Shown here: piece after piece, positions 35,835-45,527 of the stretch
Layout: each line of letters begins with the position of its first letter
Numbering within the stretch: position 1 is the first letter of the stretch
NCBI RefSeq assembly: GCF_017315985.1
Contig: NZ_JAFLVR010000035.1
Location: 62,001-126,000 of the forward strand
From: Candidatus Enterococcus murrayae
GTDB lineage: Bacteria > Bacillota > Bacilli > Lactobacillales > Enterococcaceae
DNA length: 64,000 nucleotides
Reading direction: 5' to 3'
Program-made: the position numbers and the translations under genes
The notes under the pieces: model-generated
Seen by the model: the letters and a program-made list of their open reading frames with translations, nothing else
Databases searched by the model: none
Told to the model about the DNA's origin: nothing

Positions 35835-37283
35835 TTACAGGAGCGGGGAGATTAAACGAGCAATACCTTCTTTAAATTTGATTAGCATACCACGTTGTTC
35901 ATACTTTTCCTGCGTTAAAAGCTCCGATTTCAATGAGTCTTTGTGAAATTCTTCTCGCAGCTCTTCTGCAAATTCAGCATCATAAACGATGGTATTTACT
36001 TCAAAGTCCAATTTAAAGGAGCGTACATCAATATTAGCTGAACCTACTGAAGCAATCCCTCCATCAATCACCATTGTTTTCGCATGAATAAACCCATTTT
36101 CATAGGTCTCGATAATTGCACCATATTCCAGTAATTCTGCCGCAAATGAATACGTCGCCCAGTAAACCAAGATATGATCAGGTTTATTTGGTATCTGCAT
36201 TCGAACTTTTACTCCCGATAGCAATGCCAACTTCAACGCCTCATGAATCGGTGCATCCGGAATATAATACGGCGTCTGAATCAATATTTCTTTTTTAGCC
36301 AAATTTATCATTTTTAAATAAGTCAATTTAATCTGCTCGTGTTCACTATCTGGCCCACTGCTGACAATCTGCAAAGCTAATTTCCCTTCTGATTCGATCT
36401 CTGGAAAATAGTCTGGCTGATAAACCAGCTCATGCTTTTGCTGCGAATTCCAATCCATCAAAAAACGATTCTGTAAGGTATAAACAGCTTGTCCATGAAT
36501 CCGCAGATGATTGTCTCGCCAATAACCAAATTTATCCACTAAGCCAAGGTATTCGTCGCCGACATTGAACCCGCCAGTATAACCAATTTCACCATCAATC
36601 ACAACGATTTTCCGATGATTACGATAGTTCATCCGTGGGTTTAAATAGGGTAAAAATAAGGGAAAGAAAAAATCGACCTCTCCACCCGCTTCAATCAAGG
36701 GCGCAAGAAAACGACGGTTCACTTGAGTGGAACCCCAGGCGTCTAAAAGTAGTCGCACCTTTACACCACGTGAAACAGCCTCCACCAATGCCTCGCGAAC
36801 CTCAAGCCCTAAGTCATCTGCTCGATAAATATAATATTCCATATGAATATTATATTTCGCTCGTTGAATGTCTTCAAGTAACGCATCAAACTTCTCGCGA
36901 CCATCGGTATAAAGCGTGACTTCATTATTAGTAGTATACAAAGAACTCTCAAACATCGTCAGCATATAAATTAGCTGTCTTGGATCAACCTGATTCGTAG
37001 TCGGCTTTGGAAATAGTCCTCTCACCAACGCTCGTTGTTGCTGTTGAACCTCAACATTCATCCCGATTTTGGTTTGCATCTTCAAATCGAAAATACGTTC
37101 CTTAGATATCCCTTTGCCAAAAAAGACATATAAAACAAAGCCCAGCACGGGAATAAACGTTAGAACCAATAACCAAGCCCACGTATTGACTGTATCTTTA
37201 CGTTCTCGAAAAACAATAATAAAAGATAAAATAGTGTTGATAATCAAAAAAAATAGACCTAAGTGCCCTGCCACAAAAGACAT
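35835..37283 (-). CDS. cls: Cardiolipin synthase
   Basis: 482 residues. Two N-terminal membrane segments are followed by two phospholipase-D (HKD) motifs, NHRKIVVIDGEIGYTGG and IHAKTMVIDGGIASVGSAN, which condense two phosphatidylglycerols to cardiolipin. Full length for the Bacillota enzyme. In enterococci Cls changes are linked to daptomycin resistance, as is the liaXYZ operon nearby; that they are neighbours may be coincidence. AAGGAGTG precedes ATG 37283. Confidence 0.94.
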   Translation of the reverse strand: MSFVAGHLGLFFLIINTILSFIIVFRERKDTVNTWAWLLVLTFIPVLGFVLYVFFGKGISKERIFDLKMQTKIGMNVEVQQQQRALVRGLFPKPTTNQVDPRQLIYMLTMFESSLYTTNNEVTLYTDGREKFDALLEDIQRAKYNIHMEYYIYRADDLGLEVREALVEAVSRGVKVRLLLDAWGSTQVNRRFLAPLIEAGGEVDFFFPLFLPYLNPRMNYRNHRKIVVIDGEIGYTGGFNVGDEYLGLVDKFGYWRDNHLRIHGQAVYTLQNRFLMDWNSQQKHELVYQPDYFPEIESEGKLALQIVSSGPDSEHEQIKLTYLKMINLAKKEILIQTPYYIPDAPIHEALKLALLSGVKVRMQIPNKPDHILVYWATYSFAAELLEYGAIIETYENGFIHAKTMVIDGGIASVGSANIDVRSFKLDFEVNTIVYDAEFAEELREEFHKDSLKSELLTQEKYEQRGMLIKFKEGIARLISPLL

Positions 37284-37343
37284 GCCTCCACACTCCTTCT
37301 CCTAAAGGATAGCCGAGAAAATGCTGAATGTAAACAATGTGCA

Positions 37344-37781
37344 TTAACGATTTTGGTCGTTTTCCAAAATCATCTCAATGTGAGGGATTTCATCTTCTAA
37401 ATATATCTCAGAATTTTGTTCAAATCCGAATGAGCGATAAAAATCCACTAAATGTGCTTGTGCTGAAATGACAATCGTTCGATCTGGATAGCGTTTGTCA
37501 ATTTCATTTAACGTCGCTGCAACAATTTTCCTTCCTAATTGCTGTCCGCGATACTTTTTCACCACTAGCACACGTCCAAAATGAATAATCTCTCCATCCT
37601 CCAAAATTCGTGCATAGGCTCGAAGTTCTCCTTCTTCTTCCAGACAAACATGCAGCGCTTGACGATCTTCCTCGTCAACTTCTTGATACGGACATTTCTG
37701 CTCCACTACAAAAACAGCGGTGCGAGCCTGCAAAATCGTTAATAACTCTTGCGACGTTAACTCATCAGTTGATTTAATCAT
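37344..37781 (-). CDS. GNAT acetyltransferase, ElaA-like
   Basis: 145 residues. The acetyl-CoA binding loop reads VVKKYRGQQLGRKIVAATL and the N-terminal RTAVFVVEQKCPYQEVDEED is the hallmark of the ElaA subgroup. Substrate unknown. GGAGGTAC precedes ATG 37781. It is 46 bases from the SMR gene and in the same direction, so cotranscription is likely. Confidence 0.86.
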   Translation of the reverse strand: MIKSTDELTSQELLTILQARTAVFVVEQKCPYQEVDEEDRQALHVCLEEEGELRAYARILEDGEIIHFGRVLVVKKYRGQQLGRKIVAATLNEIDKRYPDRTIVISAQAHLVDFYRSFGFEQNSEIYLEDEIPHIEMILENDQNR

Positions 37782-37826
37782 AAGTACCTCCTATTTTTTC
37801 TAAAAATAGTTTATCGCACTTCTTGC

Positions 37827-38147
37827 TCAATGTCCGCTAGTAATCTTAATTCCAATGATACCGACTACTAAAAGAAGTACAAAAAAACAGGTCAGAGGGG
37901 ATAAATGATCTTTAAAGAAAAATACACCGATCAAAATCGCACCCACTGCTCCAATCCCAGTCCAAATTGGATAAGCCAAGCTCATCGGTAACGAATGAAG
38001 CGATTTAGCCAAAAAATAAAAGCTTGCAATCATACCCACTATTGTTAATAACGAATAATTCAATTTGCTGAACCCTTCACTCATTTTCATCATTGTTGCC
38101 CAAAACATTTCGAAAAGGCCCGCAACAATCAACGATACCCATGCCAT
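37827..38147 (-). CDS. Small multidrug resistance protein, Gdx/SugE type
   Basis: 106 residues, four membrane segments. The first carries the essential Glu in AGLFEMFWATMMK, and GFSKLN plus PIWTGIGAVGA resemble the Gdx (guanidinium exporter) branch more than the EmrE drug pumps. The start is ATG 38147, because AGGAGG sits nine bases upstream and the length then equals that of the family; a longer frame to 38240 reads through a terminator-like hairpin. It is a single SMR gene rather than a pair. Exported compound inferred, not certain. Confidence 0.87.
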   Translation of the reverse strand: MAWVSLIVAGLFEMFWATMMKMSEGFSKLNYSLLTIVGMIASFYFLAKSLHSLPMSLAYPIWTGIGAVGAILIGVFFFKDHLSPLTCFFVLLLVVGIIGIKITSGH

Positions 38148-38212
38148 AATAAATAATCCTCCTAAAATAATCTGAAGTAATATTGCGCATACCAATGCTA
38201 TAAAAAGGGAAA

Positions 38213-38264
38213 CGACAAAAAGGGAGTCCAATTTCTTCAATGACCTAACGAAATTGGCTCCCTT
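38213..38264 (-). promoter_or_regulatory. Terminator-like hairpin in the SMR leader
   Basis: On the minus strand a 15-bp stem (AAGGGAGCCAATTTC with GAAATTGG-A-CTCCCTT, one bulged base) with a 14-base loop is followed by TTTTTG. It lies between a likely promoter and the SMR gene, so it would stop transcription unless read-through or antitermination occurs. It does not match guanidine-I, -II or -III riboswitch sequences that I can recall. Confidence 0.6.
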
Positions 38265-38294
38265 GCTCGGTAGCGTTTTATTAACTTGATTCCT

Positions 38295-38323
38295 ATCTTA
38301 GAGTCTTTTATTGGAAAAGGCAA
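38295..38323 (-). promoter_or_regulatory. Promoter of the SMR transcript
   Basis: On the minus strand TTGCCT (38318-38323), 17-base spacer, TAAGAT (38295-38300), just after the ftsX terminator. Predicted leader of about 140 bases. Confidence 0.5.
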
Positions 38324-38349
38324 GCAAGAAGTTCTTTCTTATTTGCAAA

Positions 38350-38379
38350 AAAACTTCTCTGAAAAAACAGAGAAGTTCA
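38350..38379. terminator. Terminator after ftsX
   Basis: Perfect 10-bp stem AACTTCTCTG / CAGAGAAGTT (38352-38377) with T runs on both strands. Confidence 0.9.
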
Positions 38380-38385
38380 CTTTTT

Positions 38386-39270
38386 TTAAATTTTCAAGAA
38401 GCGACGCATAGAAATCACTGAACCTAATGAACCAATCAGATACCCGCCAACTGCCATTGTAATATCCAATATCCAAACGATTTGGCTTGGACGTAACAGT
38501 GCTAGATTTGATTGGAGCAGATACGGTGCTGCTAACCCATAAACTTGCGAATAGCCATATGTTAAAACTAAGATTGGAACGATAGAACCTATCAAGCCAA
38601 TCCAACCACCTTCAAGGAAAAATGGCCAACGGATATATCCATTCTTAGCACCTACAAGACGCATGATTTGAATTTCTGTTTTACGCGAAATAATCGTGAT
38701 TCGAATAGTATTCGAGATCAAGAATATTGCTACAAAGACTAACAATGCTGCTGCTGCCAGACCCCAAGTACGAACTACCTTCGCCATTTGGATGATTCGA
38801 TCAGCCGAGTTGCCGCCATAGTTTGCACGAAAAACATTCGGAAGCTGACTTGCTTCACGCGTTACAGGACGAATGTATTGCGCATCTGTCGCACTAACCA
38901 CATATACATCGTAAAGCGGATTGCTGTCACCTTCGAATAAATCCCAAGCGTCACCCATTTGTTTTTGCAATTTTTTCAATTGATCTGTTTTACTAGAAAA
39001 CTTCACTTTATCAACATGCTTTATATCCTGCAAATCAGATTTGAGCTCTTTTAATTCTTTGTCTTTTGTACCGATATCAACAAAAACCGTTACTTCAACA
39101 TTGCCTTCAACGTCTTGTGCTAATTTTGTCGCGTTCATGATAACTGCCAGAAAGATTCCTGCCATTGTCAACGTAATTGTCACCGCACTGACAGATGCTA
39201 AAGTCATCCAGCCGTTACGTTTAACGCTCTTGATACTTTCCAACAAGTGTCGGAAGAAATTTCTAATCAT
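38386..39270 (-). CDS. ftsX: Cell division protein FtsX
   Basis: 294 residues from ATG 39270, which overlaps the last 8 bases of ftsE (gATGATtag). FtsX is the permease-like partner of FtsE, with four membrane segments and a large extracellular loop (about 45-165) that in Gram-positive bacteria activates peptidoglycan hydrolases such as PcsB or CwlO. The segment SLGSVISMRRFLKI closes the protein. A longer in-frame start at 39297 lies within ftsE and is unlikely. Confidence 0.93.
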   Translation of the reverse strand: MIRNFFRHLLESIKSVKRNGWMTLASVSAVTITLTMAGIFLAVIMNATKLAQDVEGNVEVTVFVDIGTKDKELKELKSDLQDIKHVDKVKFSSKTDQLKKLQKQMGDAWDLFEGDSNPLYDVYVVSATDAQYIRPVTREASQLPNVFRANYGGNSADRIIQMAKVVRTWGLAAAALLVFVAIFLISNTIRITIISRKTEIQIMRLVGAKNGYIRWPFFLEGGWIGLIGSIVPILVLTYGYSQVYGLAAPYLLQSNLALLRPSQIVWILDITMAVGGYLIGSLGSVISMRRFLKI

Positions 39271-39952
39271 CAAACTCGTATTCTCCTTCCGCTTCATCCC
39301 GAACGATCAAACCATTTTCAATTGCGATTAAGCGATGACGCATGGTATCAACAATCGTTTTATTATGTGTTGCCATCACAATCGTTGTTCCTTGGTTATT
39401 GATGCGTTCTAATAGCTTCATGATTTCCCATGAAGTATCTGGATCCAAATTCCCTGTTGGTTCATCAGCGATCAACACTTTGGGAGTGTTCACGATAGCA
39501 CGCGCGATTGAAACCCGCTGTTGCTCTCCACCAGACAGCTCACTTGGAAACACGCGGACTTTATGTTTCAGACCAACAAGGTCCAAAACTTCCATAACAC
39601 GTTTTTTGATTTCTCGCGGCTTACGGCCAATTACTTGCATTGCATAAGCAACATTTTCATAAACTGTCTTACGAGGTAATAATTTGAAGTCCTGAAAAAC
39701 AACGCCGACATCACGACGTAGGTAAGGAACTTCTTTATTTTTAATTTTTAATAAATCATGGCGAGCAACGTCTAATATTTTTCCAGAAGTTGCTTTTTCT
39801 TCACGATACATTAATTTGATGAAAGTAGATTTTCCGCTACCAGAGGGGCCAACGACATAGACGAACTCACCTTGATCGATACGGACCGAAATCCCACGTA
39901 CAGCAGTTGTCTTATTAGGATACTTTTTTGTTACATCCTGCATTTCAATCAT
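39263..39952 (-). CDS. ftsE: Cell division ATP-binding protein FtsE
   Basis: 229-residue ABC ATPase: Walker A GPSGSGKSTFIK, signature LSGGEQQRVSIARAI, Walker B VLIADEPTGNLD. Works with FtsX to link cytoplasmic ATP use to wall hydrolysis at the septum. It follows prfB by 97 bases and is coupled to ftsX. Confidence 0.95.
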   Translation of the reverse strand: MIEMQDVTKKYPNKTTAVRGISVRIDQGEFVYVVGPSGSGKSTFIKLMYREEKATSGKILDVARHDLLKIKNKEVPYLRRDVGVVFQDFKLLPRKTVYENVAYAMQVIGRKPREIKKRVMEVLDLVGLKHKVRVFPSELSGGEQQRVSIARAIVNTPKVLIADEPTGNLDPDTSWEIMKLLERINNQGTTIVMATHNKTIVDTMRHRLIAIENGLIVRDEAEGEYEFDD

Positions 39953-40049
39953 GCTTTATCTCTCCAAATCCTCTTAAATTCTTTGTTATTATAGCATGCC
40001 AACATTGCAACTGGCTTTCATTACTTTACAATTTGATTTCATTTTACCC

Positions 40050-41160
40050 TTAAACCTCTTGTGCTAAGCGCCATTTCAAATAAGCGTCAATGAAAGGATC
40101 TAAGTCGCCATCCATAACTGCCTGAACATTCCCCGTCTCATATTCTGTACGGTGATCCTTAACCATGGAGTAAGGGTGAAAAACATAAGAACGAATTTGT
40201 GAGCCCCAGCCAATTTCTTTTTGTTCCCCCCGCAGAGCAGCAGCTTCCTGCTCCTTCTTTTCTATCTCTAATTGATACAGTTTTGCTTTCAGCATTTGCA
40301 TCGCAGTTTCCCGATTATGAAACTGTGACCGCTGTGCTTGACTAGCAACCACCGTGCCCGTTGGCAGATGAGTGATACGAACAGCTGAAGAAGTTTTATT
40401 GATATGCTGTCCACCTGCACCACTAGCTCGATAAACATCGACTTTCAAGTCATCAGTATTCACTTCAACTTCAATATTTTCATCTAACTCAGGCATAACT
40501 TCCACAGAACAAAAAGACGTATGACGTCGACTAGCTGAATCGAATGGCGAAATTCGCACTAACCGATGCACACCTTTCTCAGATTTTAAGTAGCCATATG
40601 CATTGGTTCCTTTGATCATTAAAGTAACACTCTTAATGCCCGCTTCATCACCTGATTGGTAGTCAATCGTCTCAACAGAAAAACCGTGTTGCTCTGACCA
40701 ACGTGTGTACATTCTTAGTAGCATCGATCCCCAATCCTGTGACTCAGTTCCACCAGCTCCAGGATGCAACTCTAGAATTGCATTATTTTTATCGTAAGGA
40801 TTGTCTAACAATAACGACAACTCAAAAGCAGCAATTTTTTCTTGCAACTTTACTAGTCGCTCTTCCAATTCCGTTTGCAACTCTGTATCGTATTCCTCTT
40901 GCTGCATTTCCCACATAACATTCAGTTCATCCGTTTCATTCGCGATTGCTTGAAACTGATCGTATGTTTCTTTCGCCGCATTGTTACGGTTGATTAAAGC
41001 CTGAGCTTTTTCCGAATCATCCCAGAAATCTGTTGCTGTCATTTGATTTTCTGCTTCAGCAATATCTTCTTCTAACTGCTCAAGGTCAAAGAGACCCCCT
41101 GAAGCTTAAGACCTGCTCTTGCATTGTGTCTAACGAATTGCGTATTTCTGCGTTTTCCAA
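40050..41160 (-). CDS. prfB: Peptide chain release factor 2 (programmed +1 frameshift)
   Basis: Terminates translation at UGA and UAA. The gene starts at TTG 41160 (AAGAAGGAA upstream), reads 24 codons to CTT, then meets an in-frame TGA at 41088-41086; the ribosome slips +1 to GAC and continues to 40050, giving 369 residues. The slip site is classic: internal Shine-Dalgarno AGGGGG (41100-41095), then CTT TGA C. The body has the SPF tripeptide ([12 protein letters not shown]) that reads UGA/UAA and the catalytic GGQ ([13 protein letters not shown]). Low RF2 favours the slip, so the protein controls its own level. The order secA-prfB-ftsE is typical. Confidence 0.96.
41086..41100 (-). promoter_or_regulatory. 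prfB recoding site
   Basis: AGGGGG at 41100-41095, TCT, the slippery CTT (41091-41089) and TGA (41088-41086) followed by C. All elements known for RF2 autoregulatory frameshifting are present. Confidence 0.95.
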
Positions 41161-41320
41161 ATCTATTCCTTCTTTCTTACGGATAAAACTCATCCGTTTT
41201 AACCAGTAATTCTAAATCTAGCTTTCTCAATTAGTAGTATACAGTTTTTTTGCATGCATATCTTCCGATTAAACATTTACTCTAACAAATCAGCTTCGTT
41301 TATCCCTTAACAGAACTGTC

Positions 41321-41352
41321 AAAAGACGAGACATAGCAGCTATGTCCCGTCC
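41321..41352 (-). terminator. Terminator after secA
   Basis: Stem GACG-a-GACATAG / CTATGTC-c-CGTC (41325-41351) followed on the minus strand by TTTT. If efficient, prfB needs its own promoter in the remaining spacer. Confidence 0.75.
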
Positions 41353-41376
41353 TAGAGGTTCTTTTTTCGTAAAAAA

Positions 41377-43908
41377 TTATTGTCCTTTGCCGTGGCAATT
41401 TTTGTATTTTTTACCGCTGCCGCATGGACATGGATCGTTTCGTCCGACTTTTTCTACATGAACCGGTTGTTGTTTTGTATGAGTCAAATTCTTTGGATCA
41501 CCATCAGCTTCCACAGGATGTTCTTGTTGATTTTGTGCTACTTGCTCACGTTGAACATTTTGACGGATTTCTGCTTTCATAAAGAGACGAGTTACTTCAA
41601 ACTCGATGGCCCCAACCATGTCCTCAAACATTTTATAGCCTTCTGTTTGATATTCAACTAGTGGATTATTTTGTCCATATGCACGAAGTCCAACAGATTG
41701 ACGCAATTGATCCATCGCATCGATATGATCCGTCCATTTCGTATCAACGACACGCAAGATAACCACTTTTTCAAATTCCAATAGCTGTTCAGGACTTTGC
41801 AATTGTGACACTTTTGTATCAAAAACCGCTTTTGCATGATCGTATAGATAGTCTTTCATTTCGTCTGGCGTCTTGCCTTCAAAATCTGTTTTTGAAACAG
41901 AATCCTCATGAACCAATGTCGCACCAGCAAAATCTGCTAGAGCTTCAAGATTCCAATTTTCCTTCTCCAATTGAGTATGACTGTCTACAACACGTGAAAT
42001 CGTCCGACGTACCATGTTCAACAAGTTTGGTGTTAAATCTTTTTCGCCCATGATCACATCTTGACGCTGCTTGTAAATAACTTCACGCTGTTCCCGCATC
42101 ACATCATCATATTGCAAAACGTTCTTACGAGTATCGTAGTTATTACCCTCTACTCGTTTTTGAGCAGATTCCACTTGGCGAGTCAGCATTTTACTTTGAA
42201 TCACCGCATCTTCATCTTCAACCTTCATGCGATCTAAGAAAGCCTTGATTCGCTCAGAACCAAATCGTTTCATTAAATCATCTTCCAATGAAAGATAAAA
42301 TTGTGAAACACCTGGATCCCCTTGACGACCTGAACGTCCACGCAGCTGATTATCAATACGGCGTGATTCATGGCGTTCCGTACCAATTACCGCAAGGCCG
42401 CCTAACTCAACAACTCCCAGACCTAATTTGATGTCAGTTCCTCGACCCGCCATATTAGTAGCGATTGTTACCGAACCTTTTTGTCCGGCATTCATAATGA
42501 TTTCCGCTTCTTTGAAGTGATTTTTCGCATTTAAAACTTCATGTGGAACTTTTTCGCGATCCAACATATTAGAAAGTAATTCAGATGTTTCAACAGCAAC
42601 TGTACCGACTAGGATCGGTTGTCCTTTACGATGACGCTCTTTGATATCTTGCACCACCGCATGGAATTTGCTCTCCAATGTCGGGTATAACAAATCTGCA
42701 TGGTCTTCCCGGACAATGGGACGATTCGTTGGTATTTGAATGACTTCAATATTATAAATTTCACGGAATTCTTCTTCTTCCGTTTTAGCAGTACCTGTCA
42801 TTCCGGCTAATTTTTTATACATCCGGAAATAGTTCTGGAAAGTAATTGTTGCCATTGTTTTAGTTTCGTCTTCAATTTCAACAGATTCCTTTGCCTCGAT
42901 CGCTTGATGCAATCCGTCAGAATATCGCCGACCATCCATGATACGACCAGTAAATTGGTCAACGATCAGGACCTTTCCTTCTTGCACTACATAATCAATG
43001 TCACGGATCATGATAAAGTTTGCACGCAACGCTTGATCCAAATGGTGCGTCAAAGCAGTATTGTCCAAATCATATAGGTTTTCTAAACCAAAGTTTTCCT
43101 CTGCTTTTTCGATCCCTTGTTCTGTTAATCCGATTGTTTTTGATTGGATATCGATTTTGAAATCTTCGTCCTCTTTCAAACGTTTTACAAAGTTATCTGT
43201 TCGTGTATAAAGCGCCGTTGATTTTTCGGCAGCACCAGAAATAATTAATGGTGTTCTCGCTTCATCAATCAAAATTGAGTCTACTTCATCGACGATAGCG
43301 TAGTTCAATGGACGTTGAACCATTTGACTTTGATAAACTACCATGTTGTCCCGCAAATAGTCGAAGCCGAGTTCATTATTCGTGCTATAAGTGATATCAC
43401 AGTTGTAGGCTTCACGTTTTTCATCAGCCGTTTTCGAATTAATATTCAATCCGACACTCAAACCCAAGAAATTGTATAATTCACCCATCTCAGTCGAGTC
43501 ACGTGTAGCTAAATACTCATTTACTGTGACTACGTGGACGCCTTCGCCTGTTAAAGCATTTAAATAAACCGGCATCGTCGCTGTTAACGTTTTTCCTTCC
43601 CCGGTTTTCATTTCAGGGATATTACCATCGTGTAATACGATCCCCCCCATTAATTGCACATGATAAGGATATAGTCCTAAGACACGTTTTGCCGCTTCAC
43701 GTACTACTGCAAACGCTTCTGGCAATAAATCATCCAGCGTTTCGCCAGCTTGGTAGCGTCCTCTGAATTCCTCAGTCTTGCCGCGCAGTTGCCCATCTGA
43801 TAATTTTTCCATGTCGCCAGAAAACTCTTCGACCTTGTCAGCAATACCGCTCAATCGTTTTAATTCTTTTTTATCGTTTTCAATCATTCGTTTCAGAAAG
43901 TTTGCCAT
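41377..43908 (-). CDS. secA: Protein translocase ATPase SecA
   Basis: Motor of the Sec secretion pathway. 843 residues with [11 protein letters not shown] (Walker A), [33 protein letters not shown] and [13 protein letters not shown] of the helicase core, the cross-linking and scaffold regions, and a C-terminal zinc finger [14 protein letters not shown] that contacts SecB-like partners or phospholipid. Complete and standard in length. Upstream hpf and downstream prfB are the common neighbours. Confidence 0.97.
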   Translation of the reverse strand: MANFLKRMIENDKKELKRLSGIADKVEEFSGDMEKLSDGQLRGKTEEFRGRYQAGETLDDLLPEAFAVVREAAKRVLGLYPYHVQLMGGIVLHDGNIPEMKTGEGKTLTATMPVYLNALTGEGVHVVTVNEYLATRDSTEMGELYNFLGLSVGLNINSKTADEKREAYNCDITYSTNNELGFDYLRDNMVVYQSQMVQRPLNYAIVDEVDSILIDEARTPLIISGAAEKSTALYTRTDNFVKRLKEDEDFKIDIQSKTIGLTEQGIEKAEENFGLENLYDLDNTALTHHLDQALRANFIMIRDIDYVVQEGKVLIVDQFTGRIMDGRRYSDGLHQAIEAKESVEIEDETKTMATITFQNYFRMYKKLAGMTGTAKTEEEEFREIYNIEVIQIPTNRPIVREDHADLLYPTLESKFHAVVQDIKERHRKGQPILVGTVAVETSELLSNMLDREKVPHEVLNAKNHFKEAEIIMNAGQKGSVTIATNMAGRGTDIKLGLGVVELGGLAVIGTERHESRRIDNQLRGRSGRQGDPGVSQFYLSLEDDLMKRFGSERIKAFLDRMKVEDEDAVIQSKMLTRQVESAQKRVEGNNYDTRKNVLQYDDVMREQREVIYKQRQDVIMGEKDLTPNLLNMVRRTISRVVDSHTQLEKENWNLEALADFAGATLVHEDSVSKTDFEGKTPDEMKDYLYDHAKAVFDTKVSQLQSPEQLLEFEKVVILRVVDTKWTDHIDAMDQLRQSVGLRAYGQNNPLVEYQTEGYKMFEDMVGAIEFEVTRLFMKAEIRQNVQREQVAQNQQEHPVEADGDPKNLTHTKQQPVHVEKVGRNDPCPCGSGKKYKNCHGKGQ

Positions 43909-44134
43909 TCGTTTATCTTACTCCTTTATTTCTTTTCATTTTCTATTTTTTGATAGAAACCCGCTAGTATATTTTATCATTAGTCCTTGAGAAAAGAAAC
44001 TTCTCATAGCGAATAAAAAGCGACTTATACAATGATTAATCTTTTTTGATAGTTTTCTTTAATAGCAAGGCTTGTTGGAAGTAACTCTGGATAAAAAAAT
44101 GGAATTATTCCAAAACTTTATTTTCAATCAAAAT

Positions 44135-44166
44135 AAAAAACCTTCCAGCAAATACTGGAAGGCACT
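44135..44166 (-). terminator. Terminator after hpf
   Basis: Perfect stem CCTTCCAG / CTGGAAGG (44141-44162) followed on the minus strand by TTTTTTA. Confidence 0.9.
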
Positions 44167-44175
44167 AAATTTCTG

Positions 44176-44721
44176 TTAATCAGTTTCAATTAAACCATAT
44201 TTGCCGTCTTTACGACGATAAACGATACTTGTACCGTTTGTTTCTGCATCTTCAAAGATAAAGAAGTTATGTCCAAGCATGTTCATTTGTAAAACAGCTT
44301 CTTCGCTGCCCATTGGTTTCAGTGATAAACGTTTAGTACGAACAATTTCTAATTCAGATTCTTCTGAATCTTCAGCGTTCACTAACACTTCCACTTCACG
44401 TTCAGGTACACCGGTTTCGCGTGCTTTACGATTAATTTTTGTTTTAAATTTGCGGATCTGACGTTCTAATTTATCCACAACCAAATCAATACTTGCATAT
44501 AAATCTGGTGAAGTTTCTTCCGCCCGAAGAACTAAGTATGGTAATGGAATCGTTACTTCAACTTTTGCCGTTTTTTCTGTGTAAACTTTCAAATTGACAT
44601 AAGCAGTTGCGTCCGGAACATCAGTGAAGTAGCGTTCTAACTTTCCTACTTTCTTTTCAACGTAATTGCGGATAGCTTCTGTAACCTCGATGTTTTCCCC
44701 ACGAACATTATATTTGAACAT
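44176..44721 (-). CDS. hpf: Ribosome hibernation promoting factor, long form
   Basis: 181 residues from ATG 44721 (AAGGGGC upstream); a longer frame to 44844 has no ribosome site. The N-terminal S30AE domain (residues 1-100, [14 protein letters not shown]) binds the decoding site, and the C-terminal domain (about 125-181, ending [14 protein letters not shown]) dimerises two ribosomes to form 100S particles in stationary phase. Monocistronic, between comFC and secA as usual. Confidence 0.95.
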   Translation of the reverse strand: MFKYNVRGENIEVTEAIRNYVEKKVGKLERYFTDVPDATAYVNLKVYTEKTAKVEVTIPLPYLVLRAEETSPDLYASIDLVVDKLERQIRKFKTKINRKARETGVPEREVEVLVNAEDSEESELEIVRTKRLSLKPMGSEEAVLQMNMLGHNFFIFEDAETNGTSIVYRRKDGKYGLIETD

Positions 44722-44861
44722 ACGTATTGCCCCTTTCGTCTTGCCAACTGAAGATAGGAGGAAGGACCACTCTTGCCTCTTCTTCTTATCTCTATTATAT
44801 CGAAATCTAATCCTTTTGCAAAGTAAATCGCTATCAATTTCCAAAGCTAAAAGGATGCATT

Positions 44862-45527
44862 TTAGCGTGCAAAAGTCAAGCTTTTCACTGTTTCTGCTCC
44901 CTTTTCATAAAGCAATTCCGCACCATGGAACAGCGTACGTCCTGTTGTGTAAACATCGTCTATTAATAAAACTTTTTGATTTCTAATTTTTTCAATTGGT
45001 CCATTTATTTGAAAAGGCTGTTCCATTCGTAAGCGATCTTCTCGGGATTTTTCTGATTGTGGAGCTAACTCACTGCGTCTCAATAGAAGCTCATAAGAAA
45101 ACTTCGTCAAATCTAAACAACCACACACTTGATTAAATCCTCTTTTTTCAAAACGCTCTTTTGAAAGAGGCAAAGGACAAAACAAATAGGATCGGTAGTT
45201 TTGAAGTGCCCGATTCAATTCCAAGACAAAGGCTCCTCGTAAACGATAGTCCCCTGTGAACTTATAGGGTTCGATCCACTGACGAAAGCCGTCATCATAA
45301 CGGAACAGACTATAGTTCTTCATAACAAATCCAAGCTTCTGCTGCCATAAACGGCAATCCGAACATAATTCTGCTGAATTTGGTCGTCCACAGCCGGGAC
45401 AAGCAGTTGCTTGATCAATTTTTGAGAATAATTTTTCGCAATGATAACATCTTTGACTGCTGGAAAAAAACAATTCTCGTAAAGTTACATTATTAATCAG
45501 TTCCTTTTGGCAACAGCTACAACGCAT
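44862..45527 (-). CDS. comFC: Competence protein ComFC
   Basis: 221 residues. Two N-terminal zinc-ribbon pairs (CSCC, CYHC, CPGC, CSDC) precede a phosphoribosyltransferase-like domain with [13 protein letters not shown]. In transformable relatives it works with ComFA in DNA uptake. It overlaps comFA by 11 bases. Whether this organism is naturally transformable cannot be told here. Confidence 0.93.
   Translation of the reverse strand: MRCSCCQKELINNVTLRELFFSSSQRCYHCEKLFSKIDQATACPGCGRPNSAELCSDCRLWQQKLGFVMKNYSLFRYDDGFRQWIEPYKFTGDYRLRGAFVLELNRALQNYRSYLFCPLPLSKERFEKRGFNQVCGCLDLTKFSYELLLRRSELAPQSEKSREDRLRMEQPFQINGPIEKIRNQKVLLIDDVYTTGRTLFHGAELLYEKGAETVKSLTFAR

Noticed and set aside
38148-38240. 31-residue N-terminal extension of the SMR protein
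   Set aside because: It would read through the leader hairpin tail and its own ribosome site; SMR proteins are about 105 residues, which fits the start at 38147.
40050-41042. prfB as a truncated or pseudogene form
   Set aside because: The upstream in-frame stop is part of the standard programmed frameshift, and all required elements are intact.
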